DNA of 11,036 nucleotides from the NCBI GenBank assembly GCA_004525335.1, contig SPCL01000062.1, positions 1 to 11,036 of the forward strand, in the 5' to 3' direction. The position numbers were made by a program, and so were the translations under genes. The notes under the pieces are model-generated. The model saw only the letters and a program-made list of their open reading frames with translations, had not been told where the DNA came from and made no database searches. The DNA is from Thermodesulfobacteriales bacterium. GTDB taxonomy: Bacteria > Desulfobacterota_D > UBA1144 > Nemesobacterales > UBA2774. Below are positions 1-7,151 of the stretch, piece after piece; the stretch's first letter is position 1, and every line of letters begins with the position of its first letter.

Positions 1-410
1 ATTTCTTCACCGAACCACTTAGGCGGCTCAAAGTGTGAGCTTTCTTCTTCGCTGTCAAATTCAACCTCTGCGACTACTAGTCCTTGTAGATCGCCTGAGT
101 AAATATCAAGCTCTATCAGAAATTCCTCGTAATCTATATCGTATCTGACTTTTAAGACCCGCTTGCCCTCTGTCTCGGGCCAATGCTCGAAGAACTCAGC
201 CTCTGTGATTTCTTTTTCGGCCTCTTTTCTTACAAGACCGCTGCCAGATTTAACAGTATGTGTGCAGTGCCCGCCTCTTTTTCTAACCCTGACCTCAATA
301 TCGTTATCCGTGATCATGAGATAACCCTGCATAATCTCGCTATGAGGATATCTGTCGATCTCCGGCGGCAGTTCATTTACTAAAAATTTTCTTTCTATCT
401 CAAAGGCCAT
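1..410 (-). CDS. CYTH-domain triphosphatase, C-terminus cut by window edge
   Basis: The reading frame opens with ATG at 410 and runs off the left edge with no stop, giving 136 residues of a family that is usually about 155. The N-terminus contains EIERKFLV, the ExExK signature of CYTH / triphosphate tunnel metalloenzymes (E4, E6, K8). It is followed by the alternating charged strands of the tunnel: VRVRKR, TVKSG, RKEAEKEI, KVRY, LIELDIYSG and VAEVEF. Known small members hydrolyse tripolyphosphate or other triphosphate substrates with Mg or Mn; a class IV adenylate cyclase role is possible but less likely given this form and context. The gene starts 14 bases after the ParA stop codon, so it belongs to the polyphosphate operon. 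No clear Shine-Dalgarno sequence precedes it, which suggests translational coupling. Confidence 0.9.
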   Translation of the reverse strand, partial: MAFEIERKFLVNELPPEIDRYPHSEIMQGYLMITDNDIEVRVRKRGGHCTHTVKSGSGLVRKEAEKEITEAEFFEHWPETEGKRVLKVRYDIDYEEFLIELDIYSGDLQGLVVAEVEFDSEEESSHFEPPKWFGEE

Positions 411-424
411 AGATATTGTCTATA

Positions 425-1171
425 TTAATGATTTGAAATTGCTTTTATCTCATCCCAGAGTTTATTGTAAGCCTGGGTTGAGTCTGAGTGCGGGCTGGTG
501 ACCGGCACCGGCTCGCGGTAAATGCCCATCTTTTCAATATCCGAGCGGTATGGGATTTGAGACTCAAGTATATTGCCACCTTCCCGGGCGAGCTTATCCA
601 TTGTCTCCCGGTGAAGCGTTTTTCTGCTCTCTACCATAGAGAAAAAGGTATGAATCTTCTTCGGGTTAATATCATTTTTCTCGAAGAATTTAAGCAGCTT
701 CTCATAAGTAAGCTCGGACAGTGTTGTAGGTATCAAGGGGACAAGTATCAGGTCCGCCGCGTTGAAAACATTCTCCGATACGAGAGAAATTCCCGGAGGG
801 CAGTCCATGAACAAATAGTCATAGTCATCCTCAAGCTCGCTCAGTATCTGCTTAAGTCTTTTTTTAGAATTCTTAAGTGCATCAAGGGCCAGGTCCAAAT
901 TGCGGTACGAGAGCTTAGAGGGGAGCAGGTCGAGATTGGGGAAATCGGTTCCTTTGATGTTCTTGTCTATATATTTTCCGCCCTTTATGAACTTATTGGT
1001 GTTGAAGTTCTTAGACGCCCGGATACGGAAATAATAAGTCGAAGCCCCCTGAGGGTCGAGATCGCAGAGCAGTGTGTTAAAGCCATCTGCTGAAGCTAAA
1101 TAGGCTAAATTGACACAGGCTGCAGTTTTGCCGACTCCGCCTTTCATGCTGTAAATTGCTATTTTTTTCAT
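425..1171 (-). CDS. ParA/MinD-family positioning ATPase
   Basis: This 248-residue protein is a complete P-loop ATPase of the ParA/MinD superfamily. It shows the deviant Walker A motif KGGVGKT at residues 10-16, including the signature lysine K10. Walker A' is LLCDLDPQG around 34-42, with D37 and D39. Walker B is YLFMDCPPG near 119-127, with D123. There is no N-terminal HTH domain, so it is of the short type used for cargo or chromosome positioning. Family members form ATP-dependent dimers on the nucleoid or membrane and move a partner protein or cargo. No ParB gene is visible. It lies 12 bases after the CHAD gene and 14 before the CYTH gene, so its partner may be a polyphosphate-associated protein; this is inference. 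A weak Shine-Dalgarno sequence precedes the ATG. Confidence 0.92.
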   Translation of the reverse strand: MKKIAIYSMKGGVGKTAACVNLAYLASADGFNTLLCDLDPQGASTYYFRIRASKNFNTNKFIKGGKYIDKNIKGTDFPNLDLLPSKLSYRNLDLALDALKNSKKRLKQILSELEDDYDYLFMDCPPGISLVSENVFNAADLILVPLIPTTLSELTYEKLLKFFEKNDINPKKIHTFFSMVESRKTLHRETMDKLAREGGNILESQIPYRSDIEKMGIYREPVPVTSPHSDSTQAYNKLWDEIKAISNH

Positions 1172-1183
1172 ATTGCCGTTTGT

Positions 1184-2785
1184 CTATCCTTTACTAAACA
1201 GTTTCTTAGATAATACCGTTGTTTCTTTGTCGCTGAACTCATCAAAATTCTCTTTAAATTTCTTTCTCAAATTGTTCTGACGCTGATAAAGCACCGAGAC
1301 AAGGCCTCCGGCAGCGGCTAGGGTTTTTTGTTTAGAGTGATCATACCCGATGTCTGTTTGGTTTAGAAACTTTTTAAGGCTCTGTTGCTGAACATAAAGA
1401 TCGTTAAAGTCCCCAAGATTGTCCTGCAGTTTTTTTAGGTGCTGTATGACAGTCTTTATATCGTCTTCGGGGAAGAGAGATGAGAAGAATTCCAGGAGAT
1501 ATCTCAGTTTCTTGCACTCAATCCTAAGGCGGTGAATCTCAGGGTCGGGGGTATTGCTCTGAATTTTTCTTCCGAGTTTTATGACCCTTGAATACTTTTT
1601 CCATATGTTCTCTTTTGCAAGATCAATTACCGGCCTCTCGCTATTGGGAGCGAGCTTGGGATCGCTTTCTGTGTTTCTCAAAAAGTCGTCCCAAGTTTTT
1701 ATAGACTCTTTATATGTGTCTGATTCAAGAAACTCAGCGCACACCTTCTTAGCTTTCTTCCTCTGCTCAGCCAAAGAGCCAAACAGCGGATCCAGCCCCG
1801 CTCTTAAGTCCTCAGGGAGCATATTCTTGTATGAATCCTCGGTCAGGAGATAAACGTCCAAGTCTCTAAGCTCGTTTGTAGCTTTTCCGATTGCGGAAAA
1901 CTCGTCTTTAAATTTGAGAGTGTCCTCAAGCGAGAATACGGCCTTAATCTGACTGAGCGCCGAGCGTGTTCTCCTCACGGCAACTCTAAAATCGTGAAGG
2001 AACTCGGTGTCTATATCCTCTATTATTCCAAATTCATTGACCCTCATAGTCTCAAGTAAATTCTGGAATATAAGCTTTGCCGCCTCCAGAGATTTCATCC
2101 CGGGCTTTAGATGCACGTTGATTTTAGATGAGTAGTTAAGGGGGTATTTCCCATCAATTGACCCTGCGGCTGAGATAATGTCTCCGTCTGTAACTTCAAG
2201 TCCAAGAGTGTTTAAGTATTGCTTAAATTCGCCCGCTTGTTCTTCATATCCTCGAAGTTGTTTAATCTGCACAACTATATTAGGTTTGGTCTCGCTACTG
2301 TTTAACATTTTCAGGTCTTTTATATATGTTAAGAGCACAGTCTTTTTGTCTTTATTTAAGAGCCTAAGCGTTGCTATAGATCTTTCAATTTTAGCTAGAG
2401 AAAGTAGAGCCCTTATATCGCACAAAGGTTTAATCTCGGCCCTTAAACTGCACTTTGGGAAATCCCACCAAAATTTAGGATTTATATTTTTAGTGTCTTC
2501 AAGTAGTGCAACCGTGCGGCCTTGTATTAAATCTCTGAGATAATATGAGCTGCCTTCTTTGATCAGCACAAGATTTGCGCTGTGAAGGCGTCTGTCAAAA
2601 GTGTCGAGAAATTCTTCTTTCTTTTTATGAGGGGGGTCCAGAATAAAGCTGTGGTCAGTTGTTAGCCTACGCAGCAGCTCCACCCGTTCAAGATTGTCCG
2701 GCAGTGTGTAATAATCGCTTTTTTCTAAAGGGGCTGGCATTTGTTTAATATATGCAAAATATTCTTGTATTAAAGCCTCTAACAA
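1184..2785 (-). CDS. CHAD-domain polyphosphate-binding protein with degenerate CYTH-like N-terminus
   Basis: This is a 533-residue protein. A CHAD domain occupies roughly residues 222-500. It shows FLHDFRVAVRRTRSAL (about 272-287), ELRDLDVYL (about 315-323), IHRLRIECKKLRYLLEFF (about 427-444) and LKKLQDNLGDFND (about 460-472). CHAD is a helical, basic-lined domain whose members bind polyphosphate granules in characterised bacteria. The N-terminal 200 residues look like a worn CYTH barrel: DTFDRRLHSANLVL at about 61-74 matches the CYTH strand pattern in CYTH-CHAD fusions, but no ExExK motif is present. The only upstream start in frame is TTG at 2785, because a TGA lies two codons before it; a weak AGG is about 8 bases away. 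An internal ATG at codon 16 is a poorer choice. It begins 13 bases after the Ppx gene. Confidence 0.9.
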   Translation of the reverse strand: MLEALIQEYFAYIKQMPAPLEKSDYYTLPDNLERVELLRRLTTDHSFILDPPHKKKEEFLDTFDRRLHSANLVLIKEGSSYYLRDLIQGRTVALLEDTKNINPKFWWDFPKCSLRAEIKPLCDIRALLSLAKIERSIATLRLLNKDKKTVLLTYIKDLKMLNSSETKPNIVVQIKQLRGYEEQAGEFKQYLNTLGLEVTDGDIISAAGSIDGKYPLNYSSKINVHLKPGMKSLEAAKLIFQNLLETMRVNEFGIIEDIDTEFLHDFRVAVRRTRSALSQIKAVFSLEDTLKFKDEFSAIGKATNELRDLDVYLLTEDSYKNMLPEDLRAGLDPLFGSLAEQRKKAKKVCAEFLESDTYKESIKTWDDFLRNTESDPKLAPNSERPVIDLAKENIWKKYSRVIKLGRKIQSNTPDPEIHRLRIECKKLRYLLEFFSSLFPEDDIKTVIQHLKKLQDNLGDFNDLYVQQQSLKKFLNQTDIGYDHSKQKTLAAAGGLVSVLYQRQNNLRKKFKENFDEFSDKETTVLSKKLFSKG

Positions 2786-2798
2786 ATTTCATGCCTAA

Positions 2799-3692
2799 TT
2801 AAGCTTCAAGTACTAATCTCTTTTGTTTCTCATATAACACGTGAATAATGCCGTCTGATAGCCCTATGCTTGGAACATAGAGCTCGTTAATGTCGGCCCA
2901 TTTTATTGCCTTTAAAAAAATCTTAGTCGCAGGAACAATTACGTCCGCTCTGTCCGGTCTTAGGTTGAGCTTGGAGATTCTGTCCTCATAACTAAATGAA
3001 TTTACCAGGTCTGATACTTTCTTGATGTCTTTATAATTCAAGAATTCACCTTCTTCTTTAAGAGACATTTTTAATATTTTGTTGATGTTTCCACCGGTAC
3101 CTATGCCCTTTATGGAAGGGTAGTCAGAAGTGTTTTCCTTAATCCAGTTTCTCATATTCTGCCACTCTGTCTTGGGTACCTGCTCTTCAAGCAAGCGCAC
3201 AGTGCCGAGCTTAAAGGAATATGACTCCACTATAACGGAGCCCGAAATGAGCGTAAGCTCTGTGCTTCCTCCTCCGACGTCTATGTATAGATAGTTTCCT
3301 TTGTTATCCAGCTTTTCCGCTACATGGTTAGAATATATTATCTCCGCTTCCCGCTGCCCGTCTATGATCTCCATATCTATTCCCGATTCTTTTTTAATAG
3401 CGTTCACTATTTCGTGTGAATTGTCAGCCTCACGCATAGCTGCTGTGGCGATTGCCATGTAGTCAAGCGGGGCGTAGGCCTCTATTAGGTACTTAAAAGC
3501 AATCATGGTTTTTATAAGGCTGTCCGCTTTTTCATCTGAAATCCTTCGTTTAACAAAGGAGTCTTCGCCGAGCCGTATCGGCACCCTAAACAGAGAGTCT
3601 TTCTTAAAGAAGGTCTCCCCATTGTTCTCGAAGACCTGTGTGAATAGGAGCCTTATAGCATTTGATCCGACGTCTATGGCTGCGAATTTCAA
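2799..3692 (-). CDS. Ppx/GppA-family exopolyphosphatase or pppGpp phosphatase
   Basis: This 297-residue protein belongs to the ASKHA-fold Ppx/GppA family, which removes terminal phosphate from polyphosphate or from pppGpp. The first phosphate-binding loop is AAIDVGSNAIR at residues 4-14. The likely catalytic glutamate is E114 in DGQREAEIIY. The second phosphate loop is YIDVGGGSTEL at about 136-146. Its length matches short single-module members that lack the C-terminal HD-like domain of the E. coli enzymes. The start is TTG at 3692: the frame opens at a TGA only 12 codons earlier, no ATG lies between, and this start places the AAIDVGSN loop where the family has it. It is the first of four tightly packed genes. 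Polyphosphatase is favoured over GppA because CHAD and CYTH genes follow directly. Confidence 0.9.
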   Translation of the reverse strand: MKFAAIDVGSNAIRLLFTQVFENNGETFFKKDSLFRVPIRLGEDSFVKRRISDEKADSLIKTMIAFKYLIEAYAPLDYMAIATAAMREADNSHEIVNAIKKESGIDMEIIDGQREAEIIYSNHVAEKLDNKGNYLYIDVGGGSTELTLISGSVIVESYSFKLGTVRLLEEQVPKTEWQNMRNWIKENTSDYPSIKGIGTGGNINKILKMSLKEEGEFLNYKDIKKVSDLVNSFSYEDRISKLNLRPDRADVIVPATKIFLKAIKWADINELYVPSIGLSDGIIHVLYEKQKRLVLEA

Positions 3693-3758
3693 TCGTTTAT
3701 CCAGTTGTTTAGAAGTGCGAGCATGGATTCATTAACAAATTTTAATATGATTTGTATT

Positions 3759-4052
3759 CTACCTAGTCAGGTAAAAAAACACCATCATGCGTGTGAATTG
3801 TTCATCACAGAGCATCAGGTTTTCGCTGCCAAGATTGTCTTTAATAATCTCAAGCGCAGTGTCTTTGGGTACGGTGATAATATCAGTTTTGTTCTTAACG
3901 AGCTTAAGCTCTACAACGTCTGAGAATAGGGAGCGAACTTTCAAACCCGCCTGCTGAAACTGCAAAGGCGATCCGTCACCCTCAAGAGACCATTCCATAT
4001 TGTCCTTCATCCATATCTCTATCCTAAGAGTTTGACGGGAGTTCTGGTTCAT
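3759..4052 (-). CDS. Hypothetical 97-residue protein upstream of ppx
   Basis: I do not recognise a family. The 97-residue product starts MNQNSRQTLRIEIWMK, has no signal peptide or membrane segment, and shows alternating hydrophobic stretches (TLRIEIWM, VVELKLVK, DIITVPK, RMMVFFYLTR) that suggest a small beta-rich soluble fold. The ATG at 4052 is preceded by no strong Shine-Dalgarno sequence; the nearest AAGGAG lies inside the end of the upstream gene, too far away. It sits 23 bases after the NTF2-like gene and 66 bases before the TTG of the Ppx gene, on the same strand, so it probably belongs to the same transcript. Reality as a gene is supported by spacing and strand rather than by homology. 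Confidence 0.6.
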   Translation of the reverse strand: MNQNSRQTLRIEIWMKDNMEWSLEGDGSPLQFQQAGLKVRSLFSDVVELKLVKNKTDIITVPKDTALEIIKDNLGSENLMLCDEQFTRMMVFFYLTR

Positions 4053-4075
4053 AGCGTTAATCTTTGTGCGCGATT

Positions 4076-4423
4076 TTACTCCTTTTCCTTAAGGACAAAT
4101 GCGATTGTCTGAACGGCTATTTTGTCATCATCGTCAAATACAAATGTGTCGGAAGCGAACGGCACCTCGTAATTGTCTGAATCCGCATGCCAGACCAGAT
4201 AGGCGATATTGTCCATGACCACCTTGTCGTGCAGATGGAAATTGCACCCCGGAGGGAGTACCTCAGTTACAAGGTTGGTGAAAAAGTCTTTTATCTCATC
4301 AAGCCCTTTAATAACAGTGTTTGGGATGATGATGACAGATTCCTCGGTGTAATCCTCAAGTATTGCTTCAACGTCACCTTCTCCAAATGAATGTAAATGG
4401 TGATCCAGTGTAATTTCAGACAT
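4076..4423 (-). CDS. NTF2-like / SnoaL-like fold protein (cytosolic)
   Basis: This 115-residue protein has the typical small cone-shaped NTF2/SnoaL pattern. An N-terminal helical part (HHLHSFGEGDVEAILEDY) is followed by a strand-loop segment (VIIIPNTVIKGLDEIKDFF) and then by beta strands ending in AVQTIAFVLKEKE. Members range from enzymes such as ester cyclases to simple binding proteins, so no substrate can be given. There is no signal peptide. The start is well fixed: AGGAG lies at 4430-4434, six bases before the ATG. As the first gene of the minus-strand run that leads into the polyphosphate genes it may be the promoter-proximal gene of that transcript, but a functional link is not shown. 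Confidence 0.82.
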   Translation of the reverse strand: MSEITLDHHLHSFGEGDVEAILEDYTEESVIIIPNTVIKGLDEIKDFFTNLVTEVLPPGCNFHLHDKVVMDNIAYLVWHADSDNYEVPFASDTFVFDDDDKIAVQTIAFVLKEKE

Positions 4424-4429
4424 AGTAAT

Positions 4430-4434
4430 CTCCT
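4430..4434 (-). promoter_or_regulatory. Strong Shine-Dalgarno site of NTF2-like gene
   Basis: The minus strand reads AGGAG followed by six bases and ATG. This is the only strong ribosome site in the run of genes from 4423 to the left edge. It contrasts with the weak or absent sites and TTG starts of the downstream polyphosphate genes. Confidence 0.75.
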
Positions 4435-4544
4435 GTAGTTGTTTTTGTTTCTACAATATAACTTAGTAATAAAATATAGGGAATAACGCAGGGCTAAAAA
4501 CTTGAGAAAAGGTTCGCGAGATTCTGAGGATGATTGTTTTTATA

Positions 4545-4862
4545 TTATTGCGGAAGAGAGATATTGTTTTCTTTGATGAATTTTTGACCTTCCTGTGTTT
4601 CGATAACTATCATCTCTGCCTTGTTGCATCTAGGGCATATACGCCCGGGCTTTCTTGAATCAAGTAGATTTAACACGCCGACTACAATGCTTAGAGCAGC
4701 TAAGATGTGAATAATCAGCTCAGGCCCGCTAAGTCTATCTATGTTTATGGCAATGAGCGCTACTCCCAGCGCTATCTGGGAAAAGGCTATATATACATTG
4801 CCAGAAAAGAAACCGTGTCTCCCATGGCCAATAAGAAGGCATTTCTTACATATTTGTTTCAT
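4545..4862 (-). CDS. Two-helix membrane protein with split zinc-ribbon cysteines
   Basis: The product has 105 residues. A CxxC pair (C5, C8) sits at the very N-terminus and a second pair, CPRC (C76, C79), lies after two hydrophobic segments at about 22-40 and 48-67. The two pairs would therefore both face the same side of the membrane and could jointly hold one zinc ion, as a zinc ribbon split by a helical hairpin. The C-terminal 25 residues are soluble. I know no specific function. The ATG at 4862 is forced, because the first CxxC begins at residue 5 and no other start is possible without losing it. No Shine-Dalgarno sequence precedes it; a TATAAT lies only eight bases upstream. The methyltransferase gene ends 63 bases before it. 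Confidence 0.75.
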   Translation of the reverse strand: MKQICKKCLLIGHGRHGFFSGNVYIAFSQIALGVALIAINIDRLSGPELIIHILAALSIVVGVLNLLDSRKPGRICPRCNKAEMIVIETQEGQKFIKENNISLPQ

Positions 4863-4870
4863 AGCGAATT

Positions 4871-4876
4871 ATTATA
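4871..4876 (-). promoter_or_regulatory. Possible -10 box giving a near-leaderless transcript
   Basis: The minus strand reads a perfect TATAAT that ends eight bases before the ATG at 4862. Transcription would be expected to begin within about 0-3 bases of the start codon. No good -35 hexamer is seen at 16-18 bases and no ribosome site lies between, so this could be a leaderless promoter or a chance match in AT-rich DNA. Confidence 0.3.
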
Positions 4877-4925
4877 AAGCAATCAGCAATAAAATCGAGA
4901 TAGGTAATTAAATAAGTAAGGTGGA

Positions 4926-5633
4926 TTAAATCGGAAGCATGCGGTTTTTTGATGTCTTGAATACCCACATCATCTCATTGCCGCCGCGCTGTATTTCGTA
5001 GGGCACTTTTTTGATCTTCACCTTATAGCCGTCTCTTTCGAGTTCTTTTATAAGAGGGCCTATATAAGGAGAGCGTCTCAGCATCAAATCCAACAGCGGG
5101 AAGATGCGGACTTCCTCTGATACCCGTAGCATCTCATACACTGAGGCTTTGTGGAAATTGTAATCGTAGTGCTCGGAATAAAGGAACAGAAGGTGTGAGC
5201 ATAGGGCTATATTAAAAGCTCCGTCTTGAAATTGCAGCGCGGGTAATTCTCCTGTTATGTACCGCCCCTCTTTTTTGCCCTGCTCAAAATCCGAAGTGAA
5301 ACGATCAAGCGCCTCTATTCTGTGGTTTCTTAAATCATCAGGGGACATATGATATGTCCAAGTCCAGTCGCCCGGGGTGTTTTTAACCTGCTCGATTATA
5401 TTATCGAATACCTTGTTAAATTTATGGGATATGTCTTTAGCGCTGAAGAAGTAAATAGGGTCTACCGAGACGACTGTTTTCCCCATCTCGTTCATCTCTG
5501 CATTAAAACTGGCAGGGCCGTCACCCACGCCGATTATGCGCTTGCCCAGGTCGCTTTTTGAAAGATTGAACATGAGCCTGTACTCATCAAACGAGCGCCC
5601 AAGCGGGACAACATTCTTTAACTTCATCGCCAT
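4926..5633 (-). CDS. Class I SAM-dependent methyltransferase-like protein
   Basis: This 235-residue protein has a Rossmann-type methyltransferase core. The SAM-binding glycine loop is IIGVGDGPASFNAEM at about 33-47. The acidic residue at the end of strand 2 is D58 in VVSVDPI. The strand-4 region around 130-152 reads LPALQFQDGAFNIALCSHLL. The C-terminal part has the EVRIFPLLDL and EIQRGGNEMMWVFK stretches seen in a group of uncharacterised bacterial methyltransferases. The substrate is unknown. The ATG at 5633 and one at codon 3 are both possible; neither has a clear Shine-Dalgarno sequence. The gene lies 85 bases after the acyl-CoA dehydrogenase gene on the same strand and could be co-transcribed with it, without an obvious metabolic link. 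Confidence 0.82.
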   Translation of the reverse strand: MAMKLKNVVPLGRSFDEYRLMFNLSKSDLGKRIIGVGDGPASFNAEMNEMGKTVVSVDPIYFFSAKDISHKFNKVFDNIIEQVKNTPGDWTWTYHMSPDDLRNHRIEALDRFTSDFEQGKKEGRYITGELPALQFQDGAFNIALCSHLLFLYSEHYDYNFHKASVYEMLRVSEEVRIFPLLDLMLRRSPYIGPLIKELERDGYKVKIKKVPYEIQRGGNEMMWVFKTSKNRMLPI

Positions 5634-5718
5634 GGGAGTATAAGTAAACCCCGAGCTTAGGAAAAATCAATATTTTGTGCAGTTGCGTAGAGTTTGTCTA
5701 GTTTTAAATTAATAAGGC

Positions 5719-6930
5719 CTATCTCCCGAAAATCTCACGCGCTATAACCATCTTGTGGATTTCGTTAGACCCCTCGTAGATCTCGCCCACTTTGGAGTCG
5801 CGGTAAATTTCCTCAACTTTATATGTCGACTTGTCATGCGCAAGCTCAACCATCAGCCCGTAGCCGCCAAATATCTGCACCGCGTCGCGAGCCATATCTA
5901 CAGATATCTTGGAGCCGTAAAATTTTGCCCCTGAGGACTCAACAATTGGAAACTTCTCCCCGCCGTCTATTCTGAGACCGCTCTTTATATATAGGTTCCG
6001 AGCGTTCTCAATCTCAATTGTCCGCTCAGCCATTAAAAACTGCCAGTGTTGAAACTGGCTAATCGGTTTGCCAAACGCTTTTCTCTCCTTCATATAAGAC
6101 GCGCTTTCATCAAAAGCCGACTGGGCCATTCCCACCCCAGCCGCGCCGATTCCCGTACGTCCGTACATAAGAGCAGTGAGGCAATTTTTAATTCCGTCCC
6201 CCTCCTCACCAATCAGATTTTCCTTGGGGACTCTTACCTTGTCGAAATATATGTCATATGTAAGCTCGCCTCTATTGCCGAGCTTCTTGTCGGGCTCGCT
6301 TACGCTAACCCCTTTAGAGTTCATATCGATTACAAACATGCAGGACTTGCCGTTTAACTCTACAAGCGTGGCAGTGTAGTCTGCGATGCCTGCGTTTGTG
6401 ATATAGCGTTTTTGCCCCGAGACAATGTATCCGCCTTTGGTTTTAGTGGCCTTTGTGATTAGAGAGTCAGGCCTCACATCCGAGCCCGACTGAGGCTCAG
6501 TCATTGCAAACGAGCCGATGGCCTCACATTCCATAAGTGGGGCCAAATAGTTGCGTTTAATATAGTTAGATCCCTGTGCGAGGCTAACGCCTGCGAGTAA
6601 AAAATGAGCGTTCACCGAGCCTGAAAAACTTGCGCTGATATATGCAAGCTCCTCTGCCAGAGTGGCCGCCGCGCATGCGGGGAATTTAAGTCCGAGCCCG
6701 CCGTCTTTCTTTTTGTGAGGGACTTTGAAGAAACCCTTTTTAGCCATGGACTTGAAAAGCTCCATCGGGAAGTTCTCGTTACTCTCTGTGCGCTGACCAA
6801 ACTCATAAGCGATCGGAAAAAGCTCTTTCTCGGCAAACGCTCTAAACTTCTTCCTCAGCTTAAGAGTTTCATCCGGAATATAATTATCGTGATAAAGCTT
6901 CTCGCTCATTCTCTCAGGCAGTTCTCTCAT
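5719..6930 (-). CDS. Acyl-CoA dehydrogenase (FAD-dependent)
   Basis: This 403-residue protein is a full-length acyl-CoA dehydrogenase, which introduces the alpha-beta double bond in acyl-CoA thioesters and passes electrons to an electron-transfer flavoprotein. The FAD/substrate motif FAMTEPQSGSD lies at 141-151. RKAFGKPISQFQ is at about 273-284 and QIFGGYGLM at about 362-370. The catalytic glutamate is E386 in EIYEGSNEIHKM, the position used by medium- and short-chain enzymes, so it should be active. Chain-length or branched-chain preference cannot be read. The N-terminus includes a second ATG at codon 8 (MSEKLYHDNY), which is also a good family start; GGAG about ten bases upstream favours the first. 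No ETF or other beta-oxidation gene is adjacent. A possible own promoter lies upstream. Confidence 0.95.
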   Translation of the reverse strand: MRELPERMSEKLYHDNYIPDETLKLRKKFRAFAEKELFPIAYEFGQRTESNENFPMELFKSMAKKGFFKVPHKKKDGGLGLKFPACAAATLAEELAYISASFSGSVNAHFLLAGVSLAQGSNYIKRNYLAPLMECEAIGSFAMTEPQSGSDVRPDSLITKATKTKGGYIVSGQKRYITNAGIADYTATLVELNGKSCMFVIDMNSKGVSVSEPDKKLGNRGELTYDIYFDKVRVPKENLIGEEGDGIKNCLTALMYGRTGIGAAGVGMAQSAFDESASYMKERKAFGKPISQFQHWQFLMAERTIEIENARNLYIKSGLRIDGGEKFPIVESSGAKFYGSKISVDMARDAVQIFGGYGLMVELAHDKSTYKVEEIYRDSKVGEIYEGSNEIHKMVIAREIFGR

Positions 6931-6964
6931 GTCTCTCTCTCCAAAACTATGATCTTAAGAATTT

Positions 6965-6993
6965 AATATAACAGAAAACATATTCGATGTTGA
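6965..6993 (-). promoter_or_regulatory. Putative sigma70-type promoter of the acyl-CoA dehydrogenase gene
   Basis: On the minus strand the -35 candidate TCAACA (6988-6993) is followed by a 17-base spacer and the -10 candidate TATATT (6965-6970). This predicts a transcript start near 6958 and a leader of about 28 bases, which contains the GGAG ribosome site. Hexamer matches are 4 of 6 and 5 of 6. The rest of the 221-base gap (6931-7151) is AT-rich; it holds one weak AT-rich inverted repeat near 7090-7110 and no ORF I would call. Confidence 0.4.
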
Positions 6994-7151
6994 GTGTTTT
7001 GAGTATCAGTAAGTTAATTTGATAGACTTAGAATGAAAATAACAATATAATTTTGATACCTTCAGGTCATTCCGCCGACTTTTAGATTTAAGTTGAGAAA
7101 CTTTAACTATTAGAATAATATAAAATAAGTATATACAGGATGTTACAATAA

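Noticed and set aside
488..1093. A 201-codon open frame on the plus strand opposite the ParA gene
   Set aside because: It lies wholly antisense to a gene with intact Walker motifs, and its translation has no recognisable motif or ribosome site.
2783..2792. ATG at 2792 as the start of the CHAD gene
   Set aside because: It is in another frame from the CHAD coding sequence; the in-frame codons upstream of TTG 2785 run into TGA.
4480..4545. TCGCGA palindrome near 4516 as a terminator or operator after the zinc-ribbon gene
   Set aside because: Only six bases, no extended stem and no T-run at the proper distance.
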